DNA of 64,000 nt from Alcaligenaceae bacterium SAGV5 (GCA_009360345.1 SPDP01000004.1:1-64000), one strand, 5' to 3'; positions 53,924 through 63,362 are shown, counted from the stretch's first letter. The notes: generated by a model from the letters alone, not told the origin. Made by a program: numbers and translations.

Positions 53924-55246
53924 ATGAACAGTCGAGACAAAGCAGGCAGCGCGCTGGCGGAGCCCGTCGAGGCGGCGGCTGGCGGCAGGCGGCAGTTCCT
54001 GGCGCGAAGCACCGCGATGGCCACCTCGCTGGCGACCATGGCGCTGTCGGAGTCGGCCGTTGCCCAGTCGGGCGCGGCCGCGGTTGCGCCGGACGTGGCG
54101 AAAAAGAACCTGCCGCCGAATGTTCCGGCTTGGACGAAATCCCTGGGCGCGCCCACGGCCTCGCCCTACGGGGTGCCGTCGAAGTTCGAGACCGAAGCGA
54201 CAAGAAAGCTGTACCCGGGCCTCAAGGAGCCGATGTCTGCCTACAGCACGACACCCTTGCAGGAACTGGACGGCATCATCACCCCCAATGGCCTGTTCTA
54301 TGAACGGCACCACGCGGGGGTTCCCGAAATCGATCCGCGGCAGCATCGTCTCATGATCCATGGGCTGGTGAAGAATCCGATGATCTTTGACGTGCAGGAG
54401 CTGCGGCAGTTTCCCAGTGAAAGCCATGTCTATTTCCTGGAGTGTTCGGGGAACCCTTCGTTCCTGCCACCCTATGGGAAGACCGCGGCCGAGGTGGCCG
54501 GCCTCGTCAGCTGCGCGGAATGGACGGGGGTTCCGCTCAAGACGCTCTTGAATCGCGCGGGCCTGGATCCGAAGGCGAAATGGATCGTGGCCGAAGGCGC
54601 CGATGGCGCCGCCATGACACGCAGCATTCCGATCGAGAAGTGCCTGGACGATGTGCTCATCGCCTACAGCCAGAACGGCGAGCGCCTGCGTCCGGAGCAG
54701 GGCTACCCCATCCGGCTTTTCGTTCCGGGCTTCGAAGGGAACATGAGCATCAAATGGCTGCGGCGCCTGCACGTGACGGATCAGCCGGGCTATACGCGCG
54801 AGGAAACGGCCAAGTACACGGACTTGATGGCCGACGGCCGCGCCCGCAAGTTCTCGTTCATCATGGAGTGCAAGTCGATCATCACGTCTCCCTCGGGCAC
54901 GCATCGCCTGACCCGCAAGGGAACGCACGAGATGCGGGGGATCGCCTGGAGCGGCCATGGAAAGATCACGGGTGTCGATGTGTCCATCGATGGTGGCAAC
55001 AACTGGTATCCCGCCACGTTGCAGGAGCCGGTGCGTTCGAAGGCGTTGACGGCGTTCCGGGCGCCGTTCGAGTGGAATGGCAAGGAACTGGTGATCATGA
55101 GCCGGGCAATGGACGAAACCGGCTACGTGCAGCCCACGCTGGAGCAGCTCATCTCGGTACGGGGAAAGGTTTCCTTCTACCACAACAACTCGGTTCAACC
55201 ATGGCGGATCGCCGCCAGCGGGGAGGTGACCAATGGACGCGCGTAA
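53924..55246 (+). CDS. SoxC-like sulfite dehydrogenase (molybdenum cofactor subunit)
   Basis: The 440-residue protein belongs to the sulfite oxidase family. A twin-Arg-type N-terminus (GGRRQFLARS) precedes a hydrophobic Ala-rich stretch, suggesting Tat export with bound cofactor. The molybdenum-ligand Cys lies in YFLECSGNPSF, and the C-terminal dimerisation domain has HEMRGIAWSGHGKITGVDVSIDGG. A strong AAGGAGGG lies before the ATG at 53924. It overlaps the cytochrome gene by 14 bases. In Sox systems SoxCD oxidises sulfane sulfur; no SoxXYZAB genes are present here, so it may be a stand-alone sulfite dehydrogenase. Confidence 0.9.
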   Translation: MNSRDKAGSALAEPVEAAAGGRRQFLARSTAMATSLATMALSESAVAQSGAAAVAPDVAKKNLPPNVPAWTKSLGAPTASPYGVPSKFETEATRKLYPGLKEPMSAYSTTPLQELDGIITPNGLFYERHHAGVPEIDPRQHRLMIHGLVKNPMIFDVQELRQFPSESHVYFLECSGNPSFLPPYGKTAAEVAGLVSCAEWTGVPLKTLLNRAGLDPKAKWIVAEGADGAAMTRSIPIEKCLDDVLIAYSQNGERLRPEQGYPIRLFVPGFEGNMSIKWLRRLHVTDQPGYTREETAKYTDLMADGRARKFSFIMECKSIITSPSGTHRLTRKGTHEMRGIAWSGHGKITGVDVSIDGGNNWYPATLQEPVRSKALTAFRAPFEWNGKELVIMSRAMDETGYVQPTLEQLISVRGKVSFYHNNSVQPWRIAASGEVTNGRA

Positions 55247-55808
55247 CACCCTCATCGCCGCAGCCATCGGGTTCTGCGCCTTGCTGGTCCCGGCCGCAAG
55301 CCAGGCCGGCTATGAAAACCTCGGCCGGCACTTGAGCAAGGAAGAGCTTGCTGGCTGGGACATCGACGTGTCGGTGGACGGCAAGGGGCTTCCTCGCGGC
55401 AAGGGCACCGTGGTCCAGGGGGAAAAGGTCTACCAGGCCATGTGCGTGGCCTGCCATGGCGTGAAGCTGGAGGGCGGGCTGGGCCCCGCGCTGGCCGGCG
55501 GCGTGGGCAGCCTGACCACCGACAAGCCGCTCAAGACCATCGGCAGCTATTGGCCGTACGCCACCACGCTGTTCGACTACATCCGCCGGGCGATGCCGTT
55601 CCAGGCGCCCCAGTCGATGTCCAGCGACGACGTCTATAGCGTGACCGCCTACCTGCTGCATAAAAACGGCATCCTTCCCGCAACCGCCACGGTGGACGCC
55701 AACTCCCTGGCCAAGGTCAAGATGCCCAACCGGGACAATTTCTATGTCGATGATCGTCCCGATGTGAAGGGCGTCCGGTGCATGAAAGACTGTCTTTCGA
55801 AAAAATAG
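55233..55808 (+). CDS. SoxD-like cytochrome c
   Basis: The 191-residue periplasmic cytochrome has a signal peptide ending near SQA-GYEN. It has one heme site CVACH at residues 71-75 and a likely axial Met in MPFQAPQSM. SoxD accepts electrons from SoxC. The start overlaps the soxC-like stop by 14 bases, showing tight coupling. SoxD of classical operons is usually larger and diheme, so this is a short form. It ends 24 bases before the convergent porin gene. Confidence 0.88.
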   Translation: MDARNTLIAAAIGFCALLVPAASQAGYENLGRHLSKEELAGWDIDVSVDGKGLPRGKGTVVQGEKVYQAMCVACHGVKLEGGLGPALAGGVGSLTTDKPLKTIGSYWPYATTLFDYIRRAMPFQAPQSMSSDDVYSVTAYLLHKNGILPATATVDANSLAKVKMPNRDNFYVDDRPDVKGVRCMKDCLSKK

Positions 55809-55832
55809 AAACCCCTTCGTCGGCCACGATCC

Positions 55833-56873
55833 TCAGAACGTGTGCCGGAACCCCGCTTGCACCGCGTGGGGGCTGCTGAACATCCCGACGGCGGTTTGGG
55901 TGTTCGCCAGCCCGGACAGGGTGAAGTCCGCGCCGCTGCGGTTGTTGACACGCGCATATTGCAGATAGACGGTGGACCGCCTGGACAGGTCGTGCTCGTA
56001 GCCCAGCAGCCATAGCCGGGCGTGCGGTTGCGGCGTGCCGGCGCTTCCCGTGTCGAGGGCATACGTGCCGAAACTGGCGAGCGCGCGGCCGCTGCCGGCG
56101 ACTTTCACGCCCAGGCTCAAGGTCCACACGCGGGCATTCGAGCCGTTTCCGGCATGCGGATCGGTGTTGAAGCGCCAGTGGTTCAGATAGCCGGTGACCG
56201 GACCGAGCGCATAGCTGGCGCCGAGCAGCCATTCCTGCGTCTTGGCGGTCGCCGCGTTGGGCTTGTCCACCCGGTTCCAGCCCAGGCCGAGCCAGAGGCT
56301 GTCCCGCCGGTACTGGACGGATGCTCCGGTGTTGCGTCCCTCCTTGGCGTCGGCGGGGTTCTCGGTGCCCAGCGAGTACATGGCGGACATGCGCAAGCCT
56401 GCCCAGACGGGGCTGTCGTAGCGGACCGAGTTGTTCGTCCTCGTGGCGCCGCCCCGCATCAGTACCTGGGGCGAGGCGTAGGGGGCGAGGCCGAAGGAGT
56501 TCGACATGGCCTTCAAGGCATAGATGGGATTGCTTTCCCGTCCCAGATTCACGCCGCCCCACCTGCCCGTCAGCCCGACGATGGAGCGGCCGCCGAACAT
56601 GAGGCCCTGGACCATGGTCCCGTCGTCGGCGTTGAACCGGTTCTCCAGGTTGAACACGGCGGTCAGGCCATTGCCGAGGTCTTCCTTGCCGCTGAGCCCG
56701 AAGCGGGATTGGGTCAGGCCGCCCGACGACAGCCGGGAGACGGATTTGTCGCCTGACTTGGCGTATTCGATGCCGGCGTCGATGACGCCATAGAGCGTGA
56801 CGCTGGACTCGGCCGCGGCGCACCGGGGCAGCGCGGCAAATGCAATGAGCGGGATGAGCAGGGAATGTCGCAT
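55833..56873 (-). CDS. Gram-negative general porin
   Basis: This 346-residue outer-membrane beta-barrel has a signal peptide ending at CAAA-ESS, and begins SSVTLYGVIDAGIEYAKSG. It also has the conserved SRFGLSGKEDLGNGLTAVFNLE strands and ends QAGFRHTF with the C-terminal aromatic needed for BAM recognition. It is the OmpC/porin type common in Bordetella and Burkholderia. The ATG at 56873 fits the signal peptide. It probably allows entry of small anionic substrates. Confidence 0.93.
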   Translation of the reverse strand: MRHSLLIPLIAFAALPRCAAAESSVTLYGVIDAGIEYAKSGDKSVSRLSSGGLTQSRFGLSGKEDLGNGLTAVFNLENRFNADDGTMVQGLMFGGRSIVGLTGRWGGVNLGRESNPIYALKAMSNSFGLAPYASPQVLMRGGATRTNNSVRYDSPVWAGLRMSAMYSLGTENPADAKEGRNTGASVQYRRDSLWLGLGWNRVDKPNAATAKTQEWLLGASYALGPVTGYLNHWRFNTDPHAGNGSNARVWTLSLGVKVAGSGRALASFGTYALDTGSAGTPQPHARLWLLGYEHDLSRRSTVYLQYARVNNRSGADFTLSGLANTQTAVGMFSSPHAVQAGFRHTF

Positions 56874-57138
56874 GGTGTCTCCGTCGCCTGGATGGCGTTC
56901 TGTTCGAATGAGGTCGAGTCGTGCGTGGCCCGCCGGGCGCGGTGTCCCGGCTGGCGGCGGCATTGTGTGCGGGAACCGTCCCGCCCAGTAAGAGCGAAAG
57001 GCTCAAGGCAGCCATGTCGCGCATGCATGGCATCGCAGCCATGCGGGAAACGCCGGGCTGCTATGACGCTTGCGCTCTGGCTGGGGCGGGGAGGCCTGCC
57101 TAGACTGGGGCCCTTCCTGACATGACGAAGGTGTACGC

Positions 57139-57582
57139 ATGAACGCCACGCATTCCCCGCCGCGGTCCACCGCCGAGGGCGCGCTGCTGGAGATCTCGAA
57201 TCTGCTGACCGAGTTTTCGCGCTGCATCGATGCGCGGGACCGTGCCGCGCTGAGCCTGCTTTTCGGCGAAGGCGCGGTGCTGGACTTCAATGGTTTCGAG
57301 ATGCGGGGGCGCGATGCCATCCGGAAAGGCACGCCCCGGTCATCCCAGGCCAGGGGAACGACCCGCCACCTGTGGACCAATCTGCAGATCCTGTCCGCGT
57401 CGGCCGACCGGATCAGGACCCGGGCGATGCAAATGACCCTGGAGCAGGGCGAGGGCGCGTCCCTGCAGGTGCGCGTGAGCGACCTGTCGGACGAGTTCGC
57501 CAAGGGGGGGGATGGTCGCTGGCTGTTTGCCAGCAGGATCATGACGCGGCAGATCGACGCCCGCAGCGGCGTCGCCGAATGA
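57139..57582 (+). CDS. SnoaL-like (NTF2-fold) protein
   Basis: The 147-residue protein has an NTF2/SnoaL-like cone fold: EISNLLTEFSRCIDARDRAALSLLF, GAVLDFNGFEMRGRDAIRKG, and a C-terminal WLFASRIMTRQI strand. Such proteins are small dehydratases, isomerases or hydroxylase partners. The ATG at 57139 is used. An eight-G run at 57504-57511 lies in the coding region and could slip. It precedes a bicupin gene by 19 bases on the same strand. Confidence 0.8.
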   Translation: MNATHSPPRSTAEGALLEISNLLTEFSRCIDARDRAALSLLFGEGAVLDFNGFEMRGRDAIRKGTPRSSQARGTTRHLWTNLQILSASADRIRTRAMQMTLEQGEGASLQVRVSDLSDEFAKGGDGRWLFASRIMTRQIDARSGVAE

Positions 57583-57601
57583 CCAGAGGAGTACGCCATT
57601 C

Positions 57602-58519
57602 ATGAAAGTCGTTCGCTTCATCGATGACCAGTGGATACTGGAGCACCCGACCGGTGCCATCGCCTTCAAGCATCTCCTGCAGGGCGAGGATGGCACGCCG
57701 GAGAATTTCATGTTGATCCTGGGGCGGCAGGACCGGGACTACACGATGCCGATCCACCGGCACAACTTCGATCAGATCCGGCTGCCCCTGGTGGGCGACA
57801 TGAACCTCGGGCGCCGGGGCATCCTGCGGGAAGGCCAGGTCGGCTACTTTCCGGAGGGGCTGTCCTACGGGCCGCAGGAGGACGCGCTGGGGCACGCCAG
57901 GCCGGGCGAGCGCGTGCAGCTGGTCCTGCAGTTCGGCGGCGCCTCGGGCCAGGGATTCATGAGCATCGAGCAACGGCGCAAGGCCTTGGCCGAGCTCGGA
58001 CAGATCGGGCGGATCGAAGGGCGTCTTTTCCACCATCCCGATGGCAAGACCGAGCCGCTGCTGAATGCGGCCTGGAAGCATGTCTACGGCACGCGCATGC
58101 GCTTCCCCAGTCCGCGCTACCAGCACATCATCGTGGCGGAGCCTCGCGCCTTCAACTGGCTGTCCGTGACCGGGCAGCCCGGCGTCGAGCGACAGTATTT
58201 CGGCAGCTTCTCCGAGCGCGGGGTGTGGGCCGAGAAAGTCCGGATCGCGCCGGGCGCGGCCTGGCAAGACAGGGGGCGGGCGGCATATCGGCTGGTGTTC
58301 GTCTTGCAGGGCAAGGGCACCGTGGAAGGGAATCCGGTCGAGACCTGGAGCGCGATCGAGCTTGGGGGAGACGAGTCCGCCATCGTGAGCGCGTCGCGGG
58401 AAGAAGGGCTGGAGCTTTTCATGATGGGACTGCCGTGGGTCCAGGCCCCGTCGGGCGACCCGGCCGCTTGCGAGGAAGTCCCCGAGTTCGGCGACCCGCT
58501 CAATGATCCGGTCGTCTGA
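57602..58519 (+). CDS. Bicupin-like protein of unknown function
   Basis: The 305-residue protein has two cupin-like halves. The first (about residues 35-110) has a PIHRHNFDQIRLPLVG motif, in which His/His/Gln resemble cupin metal ligands. The second (about 210-285) has VRIAPGAAWQDRG and YRLVFVLQGKG. No known family name is recalled with confidence. It lies between the SnoaL-like and GlcG-like genes with short gaps, so an operon is likely. A metal-dependent dioxygenase or isomerase role is possible. Confidence 0.75.
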   Translation: MKVVRFIDDQWILEHPTGAIAFKHLLQGEDGTPENFMLILGRQDRDYTMPIHRHNFDQIRLPLVGDMNLGRRGILREGQVGYFPEGLSYGPQEDALGHARPGERVQLVLQFGGASGQGFMSIEQRRKALAELGQIGRIEGRLFHHPDGKTEPLLNAAWKHVYGTRMRFPSPRYQHIIVAEPRAFNWLSVTGQPGVERQYFGSFSERGVWAEKVRIAPGAAWQDRGRAAYRLVFVLQGKGTVEGNPVETWSAIELGGDESAIVSASREEGLELFMMGLPWVQAPSGDPAACEEVPEFGDPLNDPVV

Positions 58520-58556
58520 CGGCCGGACCGCGTTTGGATACATGATGGGAGAATGC

Positions 58557-58985
58557 ATGATGATTTCCTTGCGACAGGCGTCCGGGATCGTGGATGCCGT
58601 GCTGGAAGAGGGCCGCCGCCTGAATGGCGCGCCGCTGACCGCGGTGGTGCTGGATGCGGGCGGCCACGTGGTGGCCAGCAAGCGCGAGGACGGCGGCAGC
58701 CTGCTGCGGCCGCAGATCGCTTTCGCCAAGGCCTGGGGCGCGCTCGGCATGGGCGTCGGCAGCCGCTCGCTTGCCGAGCGGGCCGTGAGGGTCCCCGCTT
58801 TTTTCTCGGCGTTGAATGCCGTGTCCGAAGGCCGTTTCGTGCCGGTGCCGGGCGGCGTGCTGATCCGCGATGTGGGAGGGCGCCTGCTGGGCGCCGTGGG
58901 TGTCAGCGGCGACGGCCCCGATCATGACGAAGCCTGCGCGGTACACGCCGTGGAAAGCTGCGGGCTGGTCGCACAACCGGGTTGA
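58557..58985 (+). CDS. GlcG/HbpS-family heme-binding-like protein
   Basis: The 142-residue GlcG/DUF336-family protein has ISLRQASGIVDAVLEEGRR, LTAVVLDAGGHVVASKREDG, a helix with AFAKAWGALGMG, and LLGAVGVSGDGPDHDEACA. The ATG at 58557 has GGGAG just upstream. It is diverged from the paralogue at 35524. Its neighbours are a bicupin protein and a Bug receptor, so it probably belongs to a small catabolic operon. Confidence 0.82.
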   Translation: MMISLRQASGIVDAVLEEGRRLNGAPLTAVVLDAGGHVVASKREDGGSLLRPQIAFAKAWGALGMGVGSRSLAERAVRVPAFFSALNAVSEGRFVPVPGGVLIRDVGGRLLGAVGVSGDGPDHDEACAVHAVESCGLVAQPG

Positions 58986-59049
58986 GCGGCCGGGCCGCGC
59001 GACGAGGGCGGCCCGGCCGGTGCCTGATCAATACAGAAGAGAGACAACG

Positions 59050-60027
59050 ATGAAGAGACGAACTTTCATGGCGGGGCTTGCCGCGCTGCCCGCCGCGACC
59101 GGGCGATCCTGGGCCGCGAGCGGCGCGTCGTTCCCCAGCCGCCCGATACGCATCCTGGTCGGCTACCAGGCCGGAGGCACGCTCGACCGGCAGGTGCGCT
59201 TCGTGGCTGAAGCCTTGCAGGCGAGCATGGGGGTGCCGGTGATCGTGGAGAATCGCCCCGGCGCTTCGGGCAACATCGGCGCCTCGGCGCTCGTGCAGGC
59301 GCCGGCCGACGGCTATACCCTGATGCTGGCGGAGAACGCCACGCTGTTTCTCAACCAGCATCTGTTCAAGAACCTGAACTACCAGCCTTACCGGGACTTC
59401 CAGTTCATCGGGGCGATGGGCATGTCCTCGTTCGCGCTGGTGGTCAATCCCGCCTTCCCCACGCGGACCCTGGAGGAATTCATCGCCCATTGCCGGGCTC
59501 ATCCGGGGCAGTTGAACTATGCCTCCGCGGGCGTGACCTCGGCGCAGCGCATCGCGATGGAATTGTTCCTGCACGCCTACGGCCTGGACATGGTGCATGT
59601 CGCCTACAACGGCGGACGCCCCGCGCGGCTCGATCTCATGCGGGGGGCCGTGCAGGCGATGATGGCCGAGCTCTCGGGGGGGCTGGACAACATCCGGTCC
59701 GGTCAGATCCGTCCGCTGGCGGTGGCCGCGCGGGAGCGGGTGCCCAGTATCCCCGACGTGCCGACCTTCGCCGAGAAAGGCGCCAAGGACGTGGTCTATG
59801 TCAGCCTGACCGGTTTTGTCGGGCCCGCCGGCATGCCCGCGGAAATCGTGCACCAACTGAATGCGGAACTGAACAAGGCCTTGAGCGATCGCAAGGTCGA
59901 GGGCAAGCTGCGCGAGGACGGCGTGGAGCGGCTGCAGGGGTCGCCCGAGGCTTTCCTGCAGCGGGTGCGGGCCGAGGACCAGCGGAACCTGGCGATACTG
60001 CGCGCCTATAATATCCACTCGGAGTGA
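59050..60027 (+). CDS. Tripartite tricarboxylate transporter substrate-binding (Bug) protein
   Basis: The 325-residue periplasmic receptor has a short twin-residue signal (KRRTFMAGLAALPAATG to WAA-SGA), then IRILVGYQAGGTLDRQVRF, VENRPGASG and PADGYTLMLAEN. The ATG at 59050 closely follows a GAGAGA-type ribosome site. It ends four bases into an upstream in-frame extension of the next LysR gene. It is the fifth Bug receptor in the window. Confidence 0.9.
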   Translation: MKRRTFMAGLAALPAATGRSWAASGASFPSRPIRILVGYQAGGTLDRQVRFVAEALQASMGVPVIVENRPGASGNIGASALVQAPADGYTLMLAENATLFLNQHLFKNLNYQPYRDFQFIGAMGMSSFALVVNPAFPTRTLEEFIAHCRAHPGQLNYASAGVTSAQRIAMELFLHAYGLDMVHVAYNGGRPARLDLMRGAVQAMMAELSGGLDNIRSGQIRPLAVAARERVPSIPDVPTFAEKGAKDVVYVSLTGFVGPAGMPAEIVHQLNAELNKALSDRKVEGKLREDGVERLQGSPEAFLQRVRAEDQRNLAILRAYNIHSE

Positions 60028-60095
60028 CGCGCCGGTTCAGCGCGCGATCCCGGCGCCCGCTCCATGGCGCAAGGCCGGGCGAGACAGGAGTGGGC

Positions 60096-61037
60096 GTGGA
60101 CAAGGGGGAGGCCAGCGGACGGCCGCACCTGGGCAGGGTGGACATGAACCTGCTGCGGGTGTTCGATGCCGTGTACCGGACGGGGAACGTCAGCCGCGCG
60201 GCCGAGTTGCTGGGGCTGTCGCAGCCCGCCACCAGCCAGGCCCTGGCCCGCCTGCGAAGGGTCCTGAAGGATGCGCTGTTCGTGCGCACGCACAGCGGCG
60301 TCGAGCCGACGCCGAAGGCGCTGCGCCTGGCGAAGGCCGTGCGTGGGGCGATCAGTTCGCTCGAAGATGCCTTGCTGGACCTGGACGGCTTCGATGCGGC
60401 CGCCTCGCGCCGGATCTTCCGGCTGCGGCTGTCGGACGCCGGCGAGGCGCTTTTCCTGCCTCCGTTGATCGCCCGCCTGGCCGACTGCGCGCCGCATGTC
60501 CGCCTGCAGTGCTACCAGACCGGGCTCGATCGCATCGCGGCCGCGCTGGACGGCGGCCACCTGGATTTCGCCATGGGCGTCCTGCCTGGCGTGACCGGCA
60601 CGCAAAGCCAGGAGCTGTCGAGGGACCAGCATGTGCTGCTGGTGCGCGCCGGCCACCCCTTGACGCGGCGCGTCCCGGGGCAGGCAGAGGGGCGGCCGCT
60701 GCCGCCGCAACTGGCGTTTGTCGTGGCGCGTCCCCATCTTCATGCCATCCATGTACTGCGGTCCCTGGGGATGGAGGACCGGGTCCAGGTCATCGCGACC
60801 AATTTTCTTGCCTTGCCGGATATCGTGCGATCGTCGGACCTGGCCGCCCTGGTGCCGGGGGCGATCGCCGAGGCCTTCTTTCTCCGCCATGGGCAATATC
60901 ACGTCGTCGAATGGCCAGCGTTGAAATCCGACGTGACCGTCACCTTGCACTGGAGCAGGCGCTTCGAGCACGACCCTGCCCACGGCTGGTTCCACGGCAT
61001 CCTCGACGGGCTGTTCAACGAGATCCGCGGCGGTTGA
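60096..61037 (+). CDS. LysR-family transcriptional regulator (NodD/PA0218-like)
   Basis: The 313-residue LysR protein begins its HTH with VDMNLLRVFDAVYRTGNVSRAAELLGLSQPATSQALARLRRVLKD, the NodD/NahR-like branch that responds to aromatic compounds. The start is GTG at 60096, with AGGAG five bases upstream; an ATG further upstream overlaps the Bug gene. It is on the same strand as the SnoaL-bicupin-GlcG-Bug set and probably controls it. Confidence 0.88.
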   Translation: MDKGEASGRPHLGRVDMNLLRVFDAVYRTGNVSRAAELLGLSQPATSQALARLRRVLKDALFVRTHSGVEPTPKALRLAKAVRGAISSLEDALLDLDGFDAAASRRIFRLRLSDAGEALFLPPLIARLADCAPHVRLQCYQTGLDRIAAALDGGHLDFAMGVLPGVTGTQSQELSRDQHVLLVRAGHPLTRRVPGQAEGRPLPPQLAFVVARPHLHAIHVLRSLGMEDRVQVIATNFLALPDIVRSSDLAALVPGAIAEAFFLRHGQYHVVEWPALKSDVTVTLHWSRRFEHDPAHGWFHGILDGLFNEIRGG

Positions 61038-61159
61038 ACCGGGCGGATGCGGTCCGGCCCCATGCCTGCCGTGGATAACACATAGCCGATCGCCGTTATG
61101 GCCCGTCGCGGCGCCGGGCGGTACCTTGACGCCATATGTCGTTTCGTCCGAGGGCTCCG

Positions 61160-62149
61160 ATGTCAGAGGTGGTTGATCGTCTTCATGAAATGTCGTTCGG
61201 CGTGACCGCCAATCTGCACAAGTGGCACGCGTTCGTCGCGGTCACGGAGCTGGGCAATCTGACGCGGGCGGCGTCGTTGCTCGATCTGGACCAGTCCGTG
61301 CTGAGCCGGCGCATCAACAGTCTCGAACGTGATTGCAACGCACGGTTGTTCGTCCGCAACGGGCGGGGGGTGGCGCTGTCCGAGGCGGGCGCGCGCATAT
61401 TGCCTCATGCGCGGCAGTTGCTGCGGCATGTCATCGAACTGGAGCAGGCCGTTGGCCGCGATCCTGTCCGTCCAGCTACTCCCCGCTCCGAGGAAATCGG
61501 CCTGGCCTTGCCGCTCGCCTTGTCCGTCCTGCTGCTCCAGCCCTTGGTGCAGCACGTCCGCCGCTATCATCCCGGCATAAGGCTGAAGGTCATGGACGAG
61601 ACAAGCGAGTCCGCCGCGGCTGTGCCAGGGCAGGCCCAGCCGGCGCTGTCGGTGGCCTACCGTTGGGGAGGCGCGCATGCGGGCGATCGGGTGCTTGCCC
61701 GCATGCAGCCCTACGTCGTCGGCCCCAGGGGGGATGCGTTGACCCGGCAGGCGTCCATTCCGCTGGGGGCCCTGCATCGGCGACCGCTGGCGCTGCCGGG
61801 CGTGCGCAGCGGCATGAGGATGGCGCTCGATCGCTTGCTGCGCCGGGATGGCGTGGAGGTGCAATTGCCGGTCGAAGCCGAGGCCGCGGTGACCTTGAAG
61901 CGCCTGGTCGAGCGGCATGGGCTGCACACCATATTGCCGCTGCACGTGGTGATGGCGGAGATCAGGGACGGGCGGCTACAGGCCGCGCGGCTGGATGTCG
62001 CCGAGATGCCCTGTCTGATCAGCCTGGCCTGCCCCGACGCCATCGCGAGCAAGCCCGCCGCCATCCATGTCGGGAATGCCCTGGCGGGGATCGTCGAGGA
62101 TCTGGCCGGGCAGGGTATGTGGCAATGGGAATCCGCAGGCAAGCCGTAG
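61160..62149 (+). CDS. LysR-family transcriptional regulator
   Basis: This LysR protein of about 329 residues has an HTH (LTRAASLLDLDQSVLSRRINSLERDCNARLFVRNG) and a CbbR/Nac-like effector domain. The start is ATG at 61160, with GAGG upstream, preferred over 61136. The helix-turn-helix has Asp-Gln-Ser-Val in place of the usual Gln-Pro-Ala-Val, a small deviation in the recognition region. Its target genes are not obvious. Confidence 0.85.
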   Translation: MSEVVDRLHEMSFGVTANLHKWHAFVAVTELGNLTRAASLLDLDQSVLSRRINSLERDCNARLFVRNGRGVALSEAGARILPHARQLLRHVIELEQAVGRDPVRPATPRSEEIGLALPLALSVLLLQPLVQHVRRYHPGIRLKVMDETSESAAAVPGQAQPALSVAYRWGGAHAGDRVLARMQPYVVGPRGDALTRQASIPLGALHRRPLALPGVRSGMRMALDRLLRRDGVEVQLPVEAEAAVTLKRLVERHGLHTILPLHVVMAEIRDGRLQAARLDVAEMPCLISLACPDAIASKPAAIHVGNALAGIVEDLAGQGMWQWESAGKP

Positions 62150-62203
62150 GCAGGCATCGGCCTCCTGGACCGGTGCCGCCTGGCGGGGACGGCGATACGT
62201 CGT

Positions 62204-63358
62204 TCAATGGCGGGGCGGGCCGGTCCTCATCCCGTATCGCATCACGCCCACGACGCACAGCAGCGCGATGAGCACCCCGCCCAGCGCGACCAGACCCCGG
62301 CCAAGCGTGCCCAGCACCTTGCCCGAGTGGACCGGATACTGCCAGACCAGGAACCGGTCCACGGGCGTGCCGCTGGCATAGCCGAAGCGTCCCGCCAATC
62401 CGCCGGTGCGGTCGTCGATGAAGACCTGTTCGTAGCGCACGCGCAAGGCGGATTCGCGCAGGTCCTTTTCCTTGAACGCGACCCGGTACATGCCGCGCGA
62501 GGCCAGGTGTCCGAAGTACCAGGGTTCGTAGTCCCGGGTGCCTTCCGGCAGCAGTGCCCGTGCCAGGATCACGCTCTGCCGGGCGCCGATGAGAGGCGCC
62601 GGAGAGGGCGCCGCCGCCGGTGCCCGCGTCGCGGCCGGATGCGGGCTGACCGGGCCGAACAGGCCGGCGATCGGCTTGAACACTTCGTTGCCCAGGCCGA
62701 GATAGACGCCCGTGAAGGCAATGGGCAGGGCCACCACCAGTGTCCACAGGCCGATGGTCCGGTGCAGGTCGTTCACCAGCTTCAGCCCGCGCGCCTCCAG
62801 GCTCATGCGCCAGGCGGCTCGCCATGGCCGCCCCCGGCGGGTGGGAAAAGTCAGGTACAGGCCCGCCAGAGAAATGAGCAGCCAGGCGACGCTGACCCAT
62901 CCGAGCAGGCGGCCGCCCCATTGGCCGGGCAGGGCGAGGTTCCGGTGGAAGCGGTTGAGCCAGGGCATCAAATGGGCGCGGTCCCAGTTCCAGGCGCCCC
63001 ATTTGCGGGTTCCCAGGATGCGGCCGGACGCGGGGTCGACGAACATGCGGTCGAAGCCGGCGGCCGGCCCCACGGCGCCGGGCCGGGCCTCGACCTGGAT
63101 TTCGCTGGCCCGGCCCGGCGGCGTGTCCAGCGGCAGTTGCGTCACCCGGATGCGGCCATCCTGGGCTTCGATCCGCGCCATCAGCGTGTCGACGGGCAAG
63201 GCGGGGCGCGTATCCCCGGTCTTGAACAACGCCGGGTTCAGCCAGGCATCCAGTTCGTGTTCGAAGGCGATCAGGCTGCCCGTCAGGGCCGTGACGGCGA
63301 CGAACAGGGCGATGGCCAGGCCGCACCAGCGGTGCAGCCCCCGGAGGAGCGTTCTCAC
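62204..63358 (-). CDS. PepSY-associated TM protein (siderophore-iron reductase-like)
   Basis: The 384-residue inner-membrane protein has four predicted helices (about 13-33, 150-172, 203-225 and 352-375) and two PepSY-like periplasmic regions. It starts MRTLLRGLHRWCGLAIALF, with His residues typical of FoxB/PiuB heme-containing proteins that reduce or release iron from siderophores in the periplasm. It lies four bases after a TonB-dependent receptor on the same strand, the classic pairing for siderophore uptake. Confidence 0.9.
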   Translation of the reverse strand: MRTLLRGLHRWCGLAIALFVAVTALTGSLIAFEHELDAWLNPALFKTGDTRPALPVDTLMARIEAQDGRIRVTQLPLDTPPGRASEIQVEARPGAVGPAAGFDRMFVDPASGRILGTRKWGAWNWDRAHLMPWLNRFHRNLALPGQWGGRLLGWVSVAWLLISLAGLYLTFPTRRGRPWRAAWRMSLEARGLKLVNDLHRTIGLWTLVVALPIAFTGVYLGLGNEVFKPIAGLFGPVSPHPAATRAPAAAPSPAPLIGARQSVILARALLPEGTRDYEPWYFGHLASRGMYRVAFKEKDLRESALRVRYEQVFIDDRTGGLAGRFGYASGTPVDRFLVWQYPVHSGKVLGTLGRGLVALGGVLIALLCVVGVMRYGMRTGPPRH

Positions 63359-63362
63359 CGGG

